Shown here piece by piece: positions 27,029 to 36,405 of a DNA stretch of 41,242 nucleotides. Below the pieces are notes generated by a model. It worked only from the letters and a program-made list of their open reading frames with translations. It searched no databases and was not told the DNA's origin. Numbering within the stretch: position 1 is the first letter of the stretch; each line of letters begins with the position of its first letter. Origin of the DNA: Nitrospira sp. (GTDB lineage: Bacteria; Nitrospirota; Nitrospiria; Nitrospirales; Nitrospiraceae); assembly GCA_019636835.1 (NCBI GenBank), contig JAHBWU010000031.1, forward strand, positions 1-41,242, written 5' to 3'. Position numbers and translations under genes: made by a program.

Positions 27029-29203
27029 TTACACGAGCACGAGACCTGCGTCGCGGGTCTTTTTCCACGAAGAGGTAGCCAGGAACGCGTTGAACGCCGA
27101 CTCCCTGCCTGGAAACCTTTGGCAGGCCTCCCGCATATGCGGATAGGTCTGAGATGCTTTCCGTGGGGTAGCGTCTCCAATCAATTGCTCCAACCATCGG
27201 GCCTCTGATTCAGGAAGCGAGATGACGTGATCCTGCCCGGAGCCGGTAACCGTGAGGGTTGCTCTCTTTCCAATAGGCTCGCAGGTCACTGCTCCACCCA
27301 ACCAGACTACACGCCGTTCTAGATCGGAATGGTCGTCGATCGTCCGCTTCTTGAGCAAGCGTCTGAGCCATGTGAGAGGTACCTGAGGGAGCGGGACTTC
27401 ATCATCGAACCACTGGCGGACATCGAGATCGAGTCCCCGCCGTTCAAGATAGTTCAGGAGCGACCGTCGCAGCCCTTCGCCGAGCCAGGTCGGCGTTTCA
27501 CCTCGATCATCGCGATGCAGAAGATCATTCTCCGCGAAGCCTCGAAATTCCGGCCCAAGAATGCGCAAGCCATGGGCGGTGGGATCCAACCCCACCGGGC
27601 TATGAGCGGTGACGGTAAAACGATGCCAAAAGGCTGATTGAAGGAGATCGGCCGCGACAAGCTGGCGGACTCGCTCAAGTGAATCGATCGTTTCCTGAAT
27701 CGTCTCCGATGGACAACCGTACATGAGATAGGCATGAATCAGAATGCCGGCATCTTTGAACCCGGCGGCGACCAGCGCGGTCTGATCGACGGTAATGCCT
27801 TTCTTCATCTTGTCCAGTAACCGATCTGAAGCGGCCTCGAGCCCCGCCGTCACCGCGATACAACCGGAGACGGAAAGAAGACGGCAAAGGTCCGGTGAAA
27901 AAGCCGTCTCAAAGCGGATATTCCCCCACCAGGTGATATCGATTCGCCGCTCTAAGAGCGCAAGGGCCAGCGACTTCAATGCGGATGGTGGGGCGGCCTC
28001 GTCAACGAAGTGAAATCCTCTCCGGCCCGTCTCGGCTACGAGTTGTTCGATTTGCCGGATGAGCCGTTCGGTCGGTGTCATCTCGTACCGACTGATGTAG
28101 GTGAGCCCTACATCGCAGAACGTGCATTGTTTCCAATAGCAGCCATGTGCCACGGTGAGTTTATTCCAATGGCCTTCCGACCAGAGGCGATGCATCGGAT
28201 TGGTACTGTCGAGAATGGTCAGGTAGTGATCCAGTGCCAGGCCTCGGTAGGTTGGACAACCGATGTCGTTCATCGTGAAGTCGCGTGACGAGGGATCATC
28301 GGCATAGACCACGCGATCGTGTCGGCGATACATGGTGCGGCACAGCGATCGACGGGGACGCAAGCCGGAAAGATGTTCAATTAAGGAAAGGAGCGGCCGT
28401 TCACCGTTGTCGAACGTAATAAAGTCGACATAATCGAACACGCGAGGATCGGCAACCCGACGCAATTCCGTGTTCACATAGCCGCCGCCGATGGCCACAG
28501 GCAGATCAGGACGATGCTGCTTGAGTGTCTTTGCGATGAGGAATGCCCCATAGAGATTACCCGGAAACGGTATGGAGAGACCGACCAGCGATGGATTGAC
28601 ACGGTTAACGTGTTTCCAGAATGAATCCAGGAGCCATTCATCAGTCAGACTCGCCGGCTCCGCCAAGGCGCCGGCAATTTGATCAAACGATGAGGCACTG
28701 CACCCGATATGCTCGGCATATCGGCTCAAGGCGAAGTGCGGTGTAATAGTGGCTTGCACCAAATCAGCGAGGTCTTCGAGGAAGAACGTCGCCCATTGTT
28801 TAGCCCTATCAATCACTGATACCGAGCGCGCGAATTTCTTACGACCTCGGAATCGCGGGCCTTGAGGCAACACTCCGGGTTGAATCAAGCGAGCGGCCAT
28901 CTTGGGGGTTTTGCCCTGCAAGAAGGCGACGACCGGTCCGATCATTTCCACGTAGGTCTGTTCAGCCCTCATCATGCCGAGGGCTTCCATGGGAAGTGAG
29001 CCCTCTTGGTCGTGAAGTTGTCGGAAGACATTTCGTAACCCCTCGGGACTGAATAAGCGCAACACCATTTCGATGCCCAAGTCGGCTTGCTCTGCCTCGA
29101 TTCCACGGGACTGAAGAAACCCAGTTAAATAGGCGGTGGATGGGTAGGGAGTGTTCAGCTGAGTCAAGGGAGGAATCAACAACAGGACACGAGGGCAAGC
29201 CAT
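27029..29203 (-). CDS. B12-binding-type radical SAM protein
   Basis: A 724-aa protein. The N-terminal cobalamin-binding-like region begins VLLLIPPLTQLNTPYPSTA and continues through VGLSIPFPGNLYGAFLIAK and VAIGGGYVNTELR. The radical SAM core carries its cluster motif in HGCYWKQCTFCDVG: Cys355, Cys360 and Cys363, a CX4CX2C spacing rather than the commoner CX3CX2C. The barrel follows (FHFVDEAAPPSALKSLALAL, ITAG-like VTAGLEAASDRLL, ILIHAYLMYGCPSE). Such enzymes usually catalyse radical methylation or rearrangement in cofactor, lipid or natural-product pathways; the substrate here is unknown. The gene stands alone, with no precursor peptide or pathway gene beside it. The C-terminal 200 residues are not recognised. 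Confidence 0.85.
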   Translation of the reverse strand: MACPRVLLLIPPLTQLNTPYPSTAYLTGFLQSRGIEAEQADLGIEMVLRLFSPEGLRNVFRQLHDQEGSLPMEALGMMRAEQTYVEMIGPVVAFLQGKTPKMAARLIQPGVLPQGPRFRGRKKFARSVSVIDRAKQWATFFLEDLADLVQATITPHFALSRYAEHIGCSASSFDQIAGALAEPASLTDEWLLDSFWKHVNRVNPSLVGLSIPFPGNLYGAFLIAKTLKQHRPDLPVAIGGGYVNTELRRVADPRVFDYVDFITFDNGERPLLSLIEHLSGLRPRRSLCRTMYRRHDRVVYADDPSSRDFTMNDIGCPTYRGLALDHYLTILDSTNPMHRLWSEGHWNKLTVAHGCYWKQCTFCDVGLTYISRYEMTPTERLIRQIEQLVAETGRRGFHFVDEAAPPSALKSLALALLERRIDITWWGNIRFETAFSPDLCRLLSVSGCIAVTAGLEAASDRLLDKMKKGITVDQTALVAAGFKDAGILIHAYLMYGCPSETIQETIDSLERVRQLVAADLLQSAFWHRFTVTAHSPVGLDPTAHGLRILGPEFRGFAENDLLHRDDRGETPTWLGEGLRRSLLNYLERRGLDLDVRQWFDDEVPLPQVPLTWLRRLLKKRTIDDHSDLERRVVWLGGAVTCEPIGKRATLTVTGSGQDHVISLPESEARWLEQLIGDATPRKASQTYPHMREACQRFPGRESAFNAFLATSSWKKTRDAGLVLV

Positions 29204-29342
29204 GGCCTCGACATAGCATACGGATCGGCGGGAAAGCTACGTCTCAGAAAGATGAAGAATCGGTTGGTCTGCAGGAAATAAAAGTATAACCGGCGCTTCT
29301 GAGGGTGCTGCTGAGTGGCGTGTGAATAATGACGGTGGTCGG

Positions 29343-29696
29343 CTATTTCTTTATGTCCAAGATACTGCCGAGTAAGGCATCTCCTGTTCGTAAGGTCTGG
29401 AGATTCGCTTCAAAGCTACGTTGTGCCACGATCTGCTGCACCACTTCCTCACCCAGATCGACATTCGAGAGCTCACTCATGGTCTGATTGCCGCCTCTGT
29501 CGCGAAGAACGGTAGGGCCGGATGAGTCGTCTTTTTCAACAACAGGAAGGACCCCACCGCTTGGGATTTCGACGAACTCTGTCCTGGATTTCTTGAATCC
29601 GTCAGTATTGACGTTGGCGACATTGTGTGCAACGACTTCGATCTGTTTACTAAAGGCAGTCAGGCCCGAAAGGGCTGTATGGATCGCGGAAATCAT
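29343..29696 (-). CDS. flagellar basal-body rod / hook-type protein (short, stand-alone)
   Basis: A 117-aa protein. The N-terminus has the rod-protein signature AHNVANVNTDGFKKSR (Flg_bb_rod), and the C-terminus has the Flg_bbr_C pattern SNVDLGEEVVQQIVAQRSF then TLRTGDALLGSILDI. The middle is much shorter than in FlgC or FlgE. GGAGG lies 6 nt before the ATG. No other flagellar gene is in the window, so it is either an outlying member of a dispersed flagellar set or a FlgC-like minor rod component. Confidence 0.83.
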   Translation of the reverse strand: MISAIHTALSGLTAFSKQIEVVAHNVANVNTDGFKKSRTEFVEIPSGGVLPVVEKDDSSGPTVLRDRGGNQTMSELSNVDLGEEVVQQIVAQRSFEANLQTLRTGDALLGSILDIKK

Positions 29697-29812
29697 GCGG
29701 CACCTCCATTCAGTTGAGGCTCGAATTCAGAGGAAGGCACCGGGGGAATGGGAGGGAGAGCCTGACTGGTCGAAGCATCGATTGTGTGGCAGCTAGGCTG
29801 ACCCTGGAACAT
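29693..29812 (-). CDS. possible small ORF coupled to the flagellar gene
   Basis: A 39-aa frame starting MFQGQPSCHTIDASTS and ending FEPQLNGGAA, whose stop overlaps the flagellar ATG (ATGA). An AGGGACGG sequence precedes it. The overlap suggests translational coupling, but the composition (Pro-rich) gives no family. The frame is open further upstream to 30007. Confidence 0.3.
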   Translation of the reverse strand: MFQGQPSCHTIDASTSQALPPIPPVPSSEFEPQLNGGAA

Positions 29813-30168
29813 ATTCCGTCCCTGTTGAGGTCCCTCGGCTTTGCGTCCCACCCTCTCAGGTGGTTTGCCTTTTTCACCCTGTCGAAAACCGTATCGGTCG
29901 TTCGACCTAAGACTTGAGCACACGATTGGTTGAAGTGTAGCAGAGACCGGTTTGTGGCAACTGCAAACGATCGACACGAACCGGCAGAATCGAGCACATG
30001 CGGTCATGTCGGGTTGCTCCCGCGGGACCGTGATGGTGTATGCTGGATCGCTTGCCGCATGATTCCTCCAGAGGTCTCAATTAAAAAAATACCCGTAGGT
30101 ACCGATAAGGTATCACTGACAGCCCCAGATCTTTGTGCCCGGGAGACAATAGTGATGCAGGGAAGCGC

Positions 30169-32103
30169 ATGACGGTTCCTGCCACGCCCATCCCCGACCA
30201 TCCTTCCAATGGTTCACTGGCTTGGTTGCCGGCCAGAGAGGATATTGCTCTCGTTCTCGAAGCTGCAACAGATATCATCGTTGTTACGGATCAAGTAGGC
30301 CGTATAGTATTTCTGAATCCTATGGCACAACAACTCCTCCGAAGGACGCGTGATGCCATCGGAATGACATTTCACGACATTATGGGATGTCTGACATCGA
30401 AGGATGGTGGGACGACCTGGTGCCCATTTAGCCAGATGATGAGCACCGGCGAAGTTGCTTGGATACCCTCGCATTCTTGGAAACGGGGAGACGGCACTCA
30501 GTTTGATCTCTCGATTTCGTTCTGGCCACGAACTCAACGGGGAGTACGAGTCGGCGGCGTGATCGTGGTGCGCGACATGACCGATGCCATGGAGTTCCAG
30601 AGAGATGTGCAGCGCGCGGCACGGCTGGCGGAGGATGCGCCCAATCCAATTGTGGAGTTTGACGCGACGGGAGCCATGCTTTTTGCCAACACCGGCATGC
30701 TCAATTTGATGACTCAATGCGGATTACTCGAAGCCGGGGTCGAAGTGATGTTTCCGGCAAATCTGTCGGCGATGCTGCACGAATGTCTTACGACCGATTC
30801 TCCGTTGTCCCGGGTGGAACATGTCGTGGCGGATCGGATTATCGCCTGGTCGTTTTTCCCTCTGAAAGAATTGAAATTAGTCCGTGCCTATGGACTGGAT
30901 ATCACCTCAGATGTGGCCTTACGCCGGGCGAAAGAAGCAGCCGAGGAGTCGGCGCGGGCGAAGGGAATCTTTCTCGCCACGATGAGCCATGAGCTTCGTA
31001 CTCCGATGAACGGTGTACTGGGATGCACGCAACTCCTTAAGGACACATCGCTGACCGACCAACAGCGACAGCTGATCGAAACCATGCATCGCTCGGCAGA
31101 GGCGTTGTTGACGCTGGTGAACGACATTCTCGATTTCTCCAAAATTGAGGCCGGCAAGATGACTCTCGAAGTGGCCGATGTCAATCTGCGGGCATTGATC
31201 TGCGACATAACGACGTTGGCGGAGGGGTTAGCTTCCTCAAAAGGGCTCACTGTTTCTGTGAACATTGATGCCGATGTCCCGGAGGAGTTCAGAGGTGATC
31301 CGATCAGGTTGCGACAAATCCTATTCAACCTCGTCGGGAATGCGATCAAGTTCACTAAACATGGAGGGGTTACGATTGCCGTGTCTGTGAAACCAGAACC
31401 GTCGGGTAGTTCGGGGACAATGGTATTGCAGTGGAGCGTACAAGATACGGGCATCGGGTTAACTTCTGAGCAACAAGCTCATCTGTTTAAGGCATATGCA
31501 CAAGCTGAGGCATCGACTGCGAGGCGATTCGGGGGAACAGGCCTCGGTCTCATGATCTGCCGTCAGCTCATCGAGTTGATGGGAGGGACCATCACAGTCA
31601 GCAGCGAGTTCGGTCACGGCAGTACATTCGTCTATACCACCAATCACCTTCCTGCTGTTCATCGAGATCCCACAGCATCTTCGCTAGGCACGGATCAACG
31701 TGGTGCAGGAGAACCGCTGGGGCCGCTGCGTGTCCTGGTTGCGGATGACAATGAAATCAATCAAGTTGTCGCCTGTAAGTTTTTGCAGAAGCTAGGTTGC
31801 CAGGTCGAAGTTGCACGCACGGGGTGTGAAGCGGTGGAGGCCATCACGCGAACAGCGTATGACATCGTGTTGATGGATTGCGAAATGCCGGAAATGGATG
31901 GCTATGAAGCCACCCGTGCAGTTCGTCGCCGCGAAGAAGGGACGCTGAATCATCTGCCGATCATGGCTCTCACCGGCCATGCTTCCGACGAGGAAGTTCA
32001 GAAGTGTCGCCAAGCCGGTATGGATAGGGTCGTGACTAAGCCGGTCACGTTGACCGTCCTCCGTACGAATCTTCAAGAACTGTTACGCAACACCGACTCC
32101 TGA
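30169..32103 (+). CDS. PAS-domain hybrid sensor histidine kinase with receiver domain
   Basis: A 644-aa cytoplasmic hybrid kinase with no membrane segment. PAS-like domains occupy about residues 25-250 (DIIVVTDQVGRIVFLNPMAQ). HisKA has the H-box SHELRTPMNGVLG with phospho-acceptor His274, HATPase has NLVGNAIKFTKHGG, DTGIGLT and GGTGLGL, and the C-terminal receiver (about 530-640) has VLVADDNE and the acceptor Asp570 in IVLMDCEMPEMDGYEA. ATG at 30169 with CAGGGAAG just upstream. The phosphorelay target (an HPt protein) is not in the window. The closest neighbours are a divergent flagellar gene and a downstream DsbA-like gene. Confidence 0.92.
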   Translation: MTVPATPIPDHPSNGSLAWLPAREDIALVLEAATDIIVVTDQVGRIVFLNPMAQQLLRRTRDAIGMTFHDIMGCLTSKDGGTTWCPFSQMMSTGEVAWIPSHSWKRGDGTQFDLSISFWPRTQRGVRVGGVIVVRDMTDAMEFQRDVQRAARLAEDAPNPIVEFDATGAMLFANTGMLNLMTQCGLLEAGVEVMFPANLSAMLHECLTTDSPLSRVEHVVADRIIAWSFFPLKELKLVRAYGLDITSDVALRRAKEAAEESARAKGIFLATMSHELRTPMNGVLGCTQLLKDTSLTDQQRQLIETMHRSAEALLTLVNDILDFSKIEAGKMTLEVADVNLRALICDITTLAEGLASSKGLTVSVNIDADVPEEFRGDPIRLRQILFNLVGNAIKFTKHGGVTIAVSVKPEPSGSSGTMVLQWSVQDTGIGLTSEQQAHLFKAYAQAEASTARRFGGTGLGLMICRQLIELMGGTITVSSEFGHGSTFVYTTNHLPAVHRDPTASSLGTDQRGAGEPLGPLRVLVADDNEINQVVACKFLQKLGCQVEVARTGCEAVEAITRTAYDIVLMDCEMPEMDGYEATRAVRRREEGTLNHLPIMALTGHASDEEVQKCRQAGMDRVVTKPVTLTVLRTNLQELLRNTDS

Positions 32104-32155
32104 CATAGTTCGGTGCTCCCGTCGTTCCCCCTTTGCCGATGGGGTAGACTCCGTC

Positions 32156-32178
32156 GAGCCACTTCGGTAAAGTGGCTC
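32156..32178 (+). promoter_or_regulatory. hairpin ending 2 nt before the DsbA-like start codon
   Basis: GAGCCACTT, 5-nt loop CGGTA, AAGTGGCTC: a perfect 9-bp stem occupying the position where a ribosome-binding site would be. It could limit or regulate translation, or be the 3' hairpin of the kinase transcript; no T-tract follows. Confidence 0.5.
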
Positions 32179-32179
32179 C

Positions 32180-32755
32180 ATGACGATTACTCCTCCCAGT
32201 GATAAGTTTGTACTCTACAGCGATTTCAACTGCCCCTTCTGTTATGCGCTGCACGAACGGTTGCACGACTTGGGGCTGATCGACCGGTGCCAGTGGCGTG
32301 GAGTACAGCATGCGCCGCAGTTGCCCCGCCCTATGAAGCCGTGGAGCGGTTCGTTGGGAGCAGAATTGCGGCACGAAGTCGCGATGGTGCAGCGATTGGC
32401 ACCGGGCTTGCCGATCGCGTTGCCGCCTGGGAAGCCGAATACTCTGCCGGCGATTGAGCAAGCGGTTGCCCTCTTACAAAATGGTCTTCTGGACGGGATG
32501 GATTTTGTTCAGCGAACGTACCGTGCTTTCTGGTGCGACGGTCGAGACATTTCTGATCCATCGATTTTGAAGGAGTTGGCGGGGGATCATTTTGCTGAAG
32601 ACATTGATGGGCAGAACCAGGTCATCGCACAAAAATGGGAAACTGCTTGGCATGCGACAGGTCAAAATGGAGTTCCTCTACTTGTGTCTCCAGAGGGCGA
32701 TCTGCTCGTCGGTTGTGTGCCTGAAGAACAGGTTCGCCTGTTTTTCACACAATAG
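32180..32755 (+). CDS. DsbA-family thioredoxin-fold oxidoreductase
   Basis: A 191-aa protein with a CPFC redox motif (Cys18/Cys21 in YSDFNCPFCYALHERL), an inserted helical domain and a cis-Pro loop (NGVPLLVSPEGDLLVG). No signal peptide, so it is cytoplasmic, like FrnE or 2-hydroxychromene-2-carboxylate isomerase-type members rather than periplasmic DsbA. Probably a dithiol-disulfide oxidoreductase of unknown substrate. It starts 77 nt after the hybrid kinase with no clear ribosome-binding site because a hairpin occupies that position. Confidence 0.82.
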   Translation: MTITPPSDKFVLYSDFNCPFCYALHERLHDLGLIDRCQWRGVQHAPQLPRPMKPWSGSLGAELRHEVAMVQRLAPGLPIALPPGKPNTLPAIEQAVALLQNGLLDGMDFVQRTYRAFWCDGRDISDPSILKELAGDHFAEDIDGQNQVIAQKWETAWHATGQNGVPLLVSPEGDLLVGCVPEEQVRLFFTQ

Positions 32756-32870
32756 ATTTACGATGCATTAAGACGGAGAGTAGTTCTGTAGAGATTAGGG
32801 GTTTGAGAACAGCGGCTCTCGTTCGGTGTACACACAAGCTTGCCCGAAGTAAGTTTCTCACCAGGAACAA

Positions 32871-33764
32871 TCAAAGGCGATCGAGGAAGGTCAATTCGGC
32901 AACCGCAGATTTATCCAGATCACCTTTCCCCAATTCCATCAAGCGCCGGTATTGGCCCAAAGTGGCGAGCGCGACGGGAAGCGAGAGGCCGACATTCTGC
33001 GCCAAGTCGAGCGCGATGGCCGAGTCTTTCGTAGCGTGGGCTGTCGAAAAGAAACAGTCGTGTACACGTAACTGCATATCTTCTCCGTCCGTTTCCAATA
33101 CTCGTGAAGCAGCTCCGGTCTGACTGAATACCTCACGCAAAAGAGTCAGATCGATTCCCAACGCCTTCCCCAGCCCTAACCCTTCGGCCAACGCGGCGGT
33201 ATTGCTGTTCATCACCATGTTGACGAGCGCTTTGACTTTTGCCGCCTGTCCAGCTGGGCCGATATATCGTACCGTCGTGCCGAGGGCGTCCAGCACCGGG
33301 TGAGCCCGGTTGAACACTTCCCGCTTGCCCCCGCACATCAGATACAGAGTACCCTGGCGCGCTTGGGTTATGCTGCTCGCCATACAGGCTTCAAGGGCCG
33401 CACCACCCTGCCGTTCAACCGCTTGTTCGATGTCGATATGCAGCGTCGGCGTGAGGGTGGCACAGTTGATGAATAGTCGATCTTTCGCGTGAGCCATCAG
33501 GCTGGTCTGGTCCTGTTCCGCATAAATGTCTCGCATTGCCTCGTCGTCCGACACGACGGTAATGACGATTTCAGACACTTCAGCAACGCGCGCCGGCGAT
33601 ACGGCTGCTTCCGATGCCAATTCCTGCGCCAAGGATTCCGACGTTTCGGCATGACGGTCCTGAACCGCCGCGATACAGTATCCCCGTTCTTTCAATCGCC
33701 TGGCCATGTTGGCGCCCATCCGACCTACCCCGACGAACCCGATGCGAGCTTGTGTGTCTGCCAT
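32871..33764 (-). CDS. NAD(P)-dependent beta-hydroxyacid dehydrogenase family protein
   Basis: A 297-aa protein of the 3-hydroxyisobutyrate dehydrogenase family. The Rossmann motif is GFVGVGRMGANMARRL at the N-terminus. The all-helical C-terminal domain carries the catalytic-type Lys in AAKVKALVNMVMN and the cofactor-side KDSAIALDLA pattern. Length is standard. The usual substrate-binding DxPVSGG segment reads EACMASSITQARQGTL instead, so substrate specificity or activity may differ. AAGGTG lies about 8 nt before the ATG at 33764; the longer frame to 33989 would overlap the upstream lipoprotein gene. Likely downstream member of a minus-strand group with that lipoprotein (40-nt gap). Confidence 0.87.
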   Translation of the reverse strand: MADTQARIGFVGVGRMGANMARRLKERGYCIAAVQDRHAETSESLAQELASEAAVSPARVAEVSEIVITVVSDDEAMRDIYAEQDQTSLMAHAKDRLFINCATLTPTLHIDIEQAVERQGGAALEACMASSITQARQGTLYLMCGGKREVFNRAHPVLDALGTTVRYIGPAGQAAKVKALVNMVMNSNTAALAEGLGLGKALGIDLTLLREVFSQTGAASRVLETDGEDMQLRVHDCFFSTAHATKDSAIALDLAQNVGLSLPVALATLGQYRRLMELGKGDLDKSAVAELTFLDRL

Positions 33765-33804
33765 GAGAGAACACCTTTCCGAAGCCATACGAACAATGAT
33801 GGGG

Positions 33805-35106
33805 CTAGAGCTGACGGTCCTCTGTCGGTTCAGAACGAAATTGTGTCCATCGAAGCTTGGTTTTCCCATCGGTCGTGGTAAATCCACCGTCATGAAACGC
33901 GATGACGCTGACGCGTTGTTTTTTTTGAATAGCTTGGAGCTGGGGAATGCCGTCTCTGGTGTGCACGGTTCCGCGAATCGTATCGACAATCAGCAAGTCG
34001 GTCGCAGCGGTTGGCTTGATCGCCCACACGAAGGCGGCGGAACCTCCGGCATAGGTGCCGGACCCCTCCCATTGGCCGACCAACTCAGGATCGACCGTCT
34101 TCAATTGGAAAACCGGTACGCTGGTTGCTTCGCGTCGGAGTTTCCACAATTCGGCTGGAATGCGCGTTGGGTCCTGGTCGATCGAAAGTCTCTTCCAAGT
34201 CGCCTGAACACTGCCGGTGCTGGCGAACGAAGTCGGTGTCGTCTTGCGGTAAGTCCCTTTCCACCCAAGGCCCTTGAAAGTATTCGCTCGCTCGAGTGAC
34301 CACAAACCTGCTTCAGCGTTCAAGATGCCGTCGAACTGCATCATCGATGAGAGCGACCACTTCAGATTAGGCTGAATGATGAGGAGCATGTCATGCTGGG
34401 TCGTACCCTGTGTGACATGCGTGTGCCAGGTTCCAACCAGGTTTGTCGGATCGAACGACGTCGCTTTCCTTGGTCCGGCCTGGATATCAGAAGCGGTGGG
34501 GAGCGTATGCGTGAGCGTCACCGGTGCCGGCGAAGCGACGATCTCAGTGTGGGCTCCGCGGTTGGGTAGGCGGGTTGAAGTGGAGGCTGAGTCTGTGCTT
34601 GTGGCTGATGGAGGGAGAGTCGCTGCTAAGGACGCTCCGTAACGGGCTGCAGCGACCCTTCCCAATCGGGTGACAGACTCACTGAGCTGTTTCTGTCGGG
34701 TCGAAGCAACGATCACGGTCAGAAACGTGTCTTTGTGCATGAAGGTCAGCCTGGACAAAGTCGGAGAGGAGTCAATTCTCACCGCTCCGTCGCCCAGGCC
34801 GGGAATGAGATGGCTGTCACGACGCATGCGCTCCTTATTGAACCATGTCCGCCGTTCTTTCCCGGGGGATTCATCAAGCTGAACCGTGACGGTGTGTCCC
34901 TCATTACGGTGCGCTTTGAAGACACAGGTTGTCGGATCGGCCAGATTCCCTTCTTGAACCGGTTCTCCGAGCGCCTGTTCTACGTCTGCAACGGTCATCA
35001 AGGAACAAGGGGATGTCTTCGAACCGAACAGGTTGGATGACTCACCGCAAGAAAGAAGCAAGGGAGCCAATCCGAGAAATGTGTACGGTAATACGCGGGA
35101 GAGCAT
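33805..35106 (-). CDS. predicted lipoprotein, unknown function
   Basis: A 433-aa protein. The lipoprotein signal MLSRVLPYTFLGLAPLLLSC has Cys20 in a canonical LLSC lipobox. Residues about 30-170 form a compact domain (SLMTVADVEQALGEPVQEG, then LIPGLGDGAVRI), reminiscent of DUF3558-type lipoproteins. A Ser/Thr/Pro-rich linker follows, then two beta-rich halves that each open with GTWHTHV- or GQWEGSGTY-like lipocalin-style strands. GAGG lies upstream of the ATG. No family assigned with confidence. Confidence 0.75.
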   Translation of the reverse strand: MLSRVLPYTFLGLAPLLLSCGESSNLFGSKTSPCSLMTVADVEQALGEPVQEGNLADPTTCVFKAHRNEGHTVTVQLDESPGKERRTWFNKERMRRDSHLIPGLGDGAVRIDSSPTLSRLTFMHKDTFLTVIVASTRQKQLSESVTRLGRVAAARYGASLAATLPPSATSTDSASTSTRLPNRGAHTEIVASPAPVTLTHTLPTASDIQAGPRKATSFDPTNLVGTWHTHVTQGTTQHDMLLIIQPNLKWSLSSMMQFDGILNAEAGLWSLERANTFKGLGWKGTYRKTTPTSFASTGSVQATWKRLSIDQDPTRIPAELWKLRREATSVPVFQLKTVDPELVGQWEGSGTYAGGSAAFVWAIKPTAATDLLIVDTIRGTVHTRDGIPQLQAIQKKQRVSVIAFHDGGFTTTDGKTKLRWTQFRSEPTEDRQL

Positions 35107-35244
35107 CTCAACGTCGCCTCGATGATCCGTGTTCCGGATTGTACCGTGAATAAGATGGGTAGCGCCAGCCGTGCTCGAGCCGCAGTGCTAGGTGGCTGGT
35201 ACGCGGGGAGTCCTTGCTCAAGAGGAGATAGTGACGACCGGCAA

Positions 35245-35664
35245 TCAGCCGGCCACGAATTTCAAGGCCACGCCGTTGATGCAGTAACGAAGACCGGTGG
35301 GCTTCGGCCCATCTTTGAACACGTGGCCTTGGTGGCCCTCACATCGCGCACAATGGACTTCCGTTCTGGGCATGAAGAGTTTGAAATCGGTTCGAGTCTC
35401 GACCACGCGTGGATCGATCGGCTGCCAGAAGCTGGGCCAGCCGGTACGACTGTCGAATTTGTGGTCGGACGAGAAGAGCGGCAGGTCGCAACCGGCGCAA
35501 TAATAGGTCCCCGATTGGTGGTTCTCATGCAGTGGGTTGACGAACGGTCTCTCTGTATCTTCCTGCCGCAAGACGCGATAGGCGGCAGCCGGCAGCTGTT
35601 TTTTCCATTCTTCATCGGTCTTCGTGACCTTGACGATGGAAGCGATCTGAATATTAGGCGGCAT
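35245..35664 (-). CDS. msrB: peptide-methionine (R)-S-oxide reductase
   Basis: A 139-aa protein, full length for MsrB. Zn-binding pairs are Cys56/Cys59 (YYCAGCDLPLF) and Cys105/Cys108 (HCARCEGHQGHVF); the substrate-pocket motif is SRTGWPSFW; the catalytic Cys128 lies in RYCINGVAL. It reduces the R-epimer of methionine sulfoxide using thioredoxin or an alternative thiol. No signal peptide, so cytoplasmic. AAGGAG with 7-nt spacing precedes the ATG. With the peroxiredoxin and DsbA-like genes in the same region it contributes to oxidative-damage repair. Confidence 0.96.
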   Translation of the reverse strand: MPPNIQIASIVKVTKTDEEWKKQLPAAAYRVLRQEDTERPFVNPLHENHQSGTYYCAGCDLPLFSSDHKFDSRTGWPSFWQPIDPRVVETRTDFKLFMPRTEVHCARCEGHQGHVFKDGPKPTGLRYCINGVALKFVAG

Positions 35665-35859
35665 CGGATTTCTCCTTCATCGGTGATGTGATGCTTCTCA
35701 GTCGGACGGCGCTCCAAAGTCTTACAGGCATGGCCACCCTCTGTGAGGGCAGAATAAAATGGTACGGTTCAGGAGCCCAGAATGCAAGGGCTCAAGATGA
35801 GGCTTCTGGACAAGACGTCGCGGGAGAAATATACTGTCGAAACTAGCCGTCAGCTCTGG

Positions 35860-36405
35860 TCAGTCATTCGCGGGTGTTCTGCGAAGCAGCTTCCACATTT
35901 CTCTGATTGACGGATGAGGTTCTGTCAACTCCGGGTCAGAGAGCTGTATCTGAATGTCATAGAGAGAAGTGTTCACGTTCTTGATTTGGGTAACCGGATA
36001 CCAACACTCATACCGTTGTTCCCAGCGGTCCCGATATGCTAATCGCAGATAGCATCTGCTCAATACTTTCATGCGGATCGGTGCATCGTGGCCCAGGACG
36101 ATGGGAACTGAGTGGCGTCGATATCGAGGCCCTTTGGGGTACATGCTCTTGACCGCAAAATTACCCTCCCATCCTGCCAATTGGACTACGCAATCATGAG
36201 CCACTCCACGGCCCACGTTTTCCACCTCGGGTGTCAACGTGACCACATCTCCCGCGTTCATCGCGGACATGTTGGTAATGCGAAGCGCGGGTAGATGTCC
36301 TTGAAACTCCTGCTTGATCTTGCCGACGAATCTATACAGTGCGAAAGCCCCTGCGCCACAGATGACGAGTACAACAAGCAAGGCGATCAACAAGAGCCAG
36401 TCCAT
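35860..36405 (-). CDS. membrane-anchored hypothetical protein
   Basis: A 181-aa protein from the ATG at 36405 (MDWLLLIALLVVLVICGAGA). One N-terminal transmembrane helix precedes a beta-rich domain: ITNMSAMNAGDVVTLTPEVE, then NVGRGVAHDCVVQL, resembling a CARDB/immunoglobulin-like fold. That resemblance is by pattern only. AGGGA lies 11 nt upstream, longer than ideal. The longer frame (to 36558) adds 51 polar residues before the helix and is less likely. No family recognised. Confidence 0.6.
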   Translation of the reverse strand: MDWLLLIALLVVLVICGAGAFALYRFVGKIKQEFQGHLPALRITNMSAMNAGDVVTLTPEVENVGRGVAHDCVVQLAGWEGNFAVKSMYPKGPRYRRHSVPIVLGHDAPIRMKVLSRCYLRLAYRDRWEQRYECWYPVTQIKNVNTSLYDIQIQLSDPELTEPHPSIREMWKLLRRTPAND

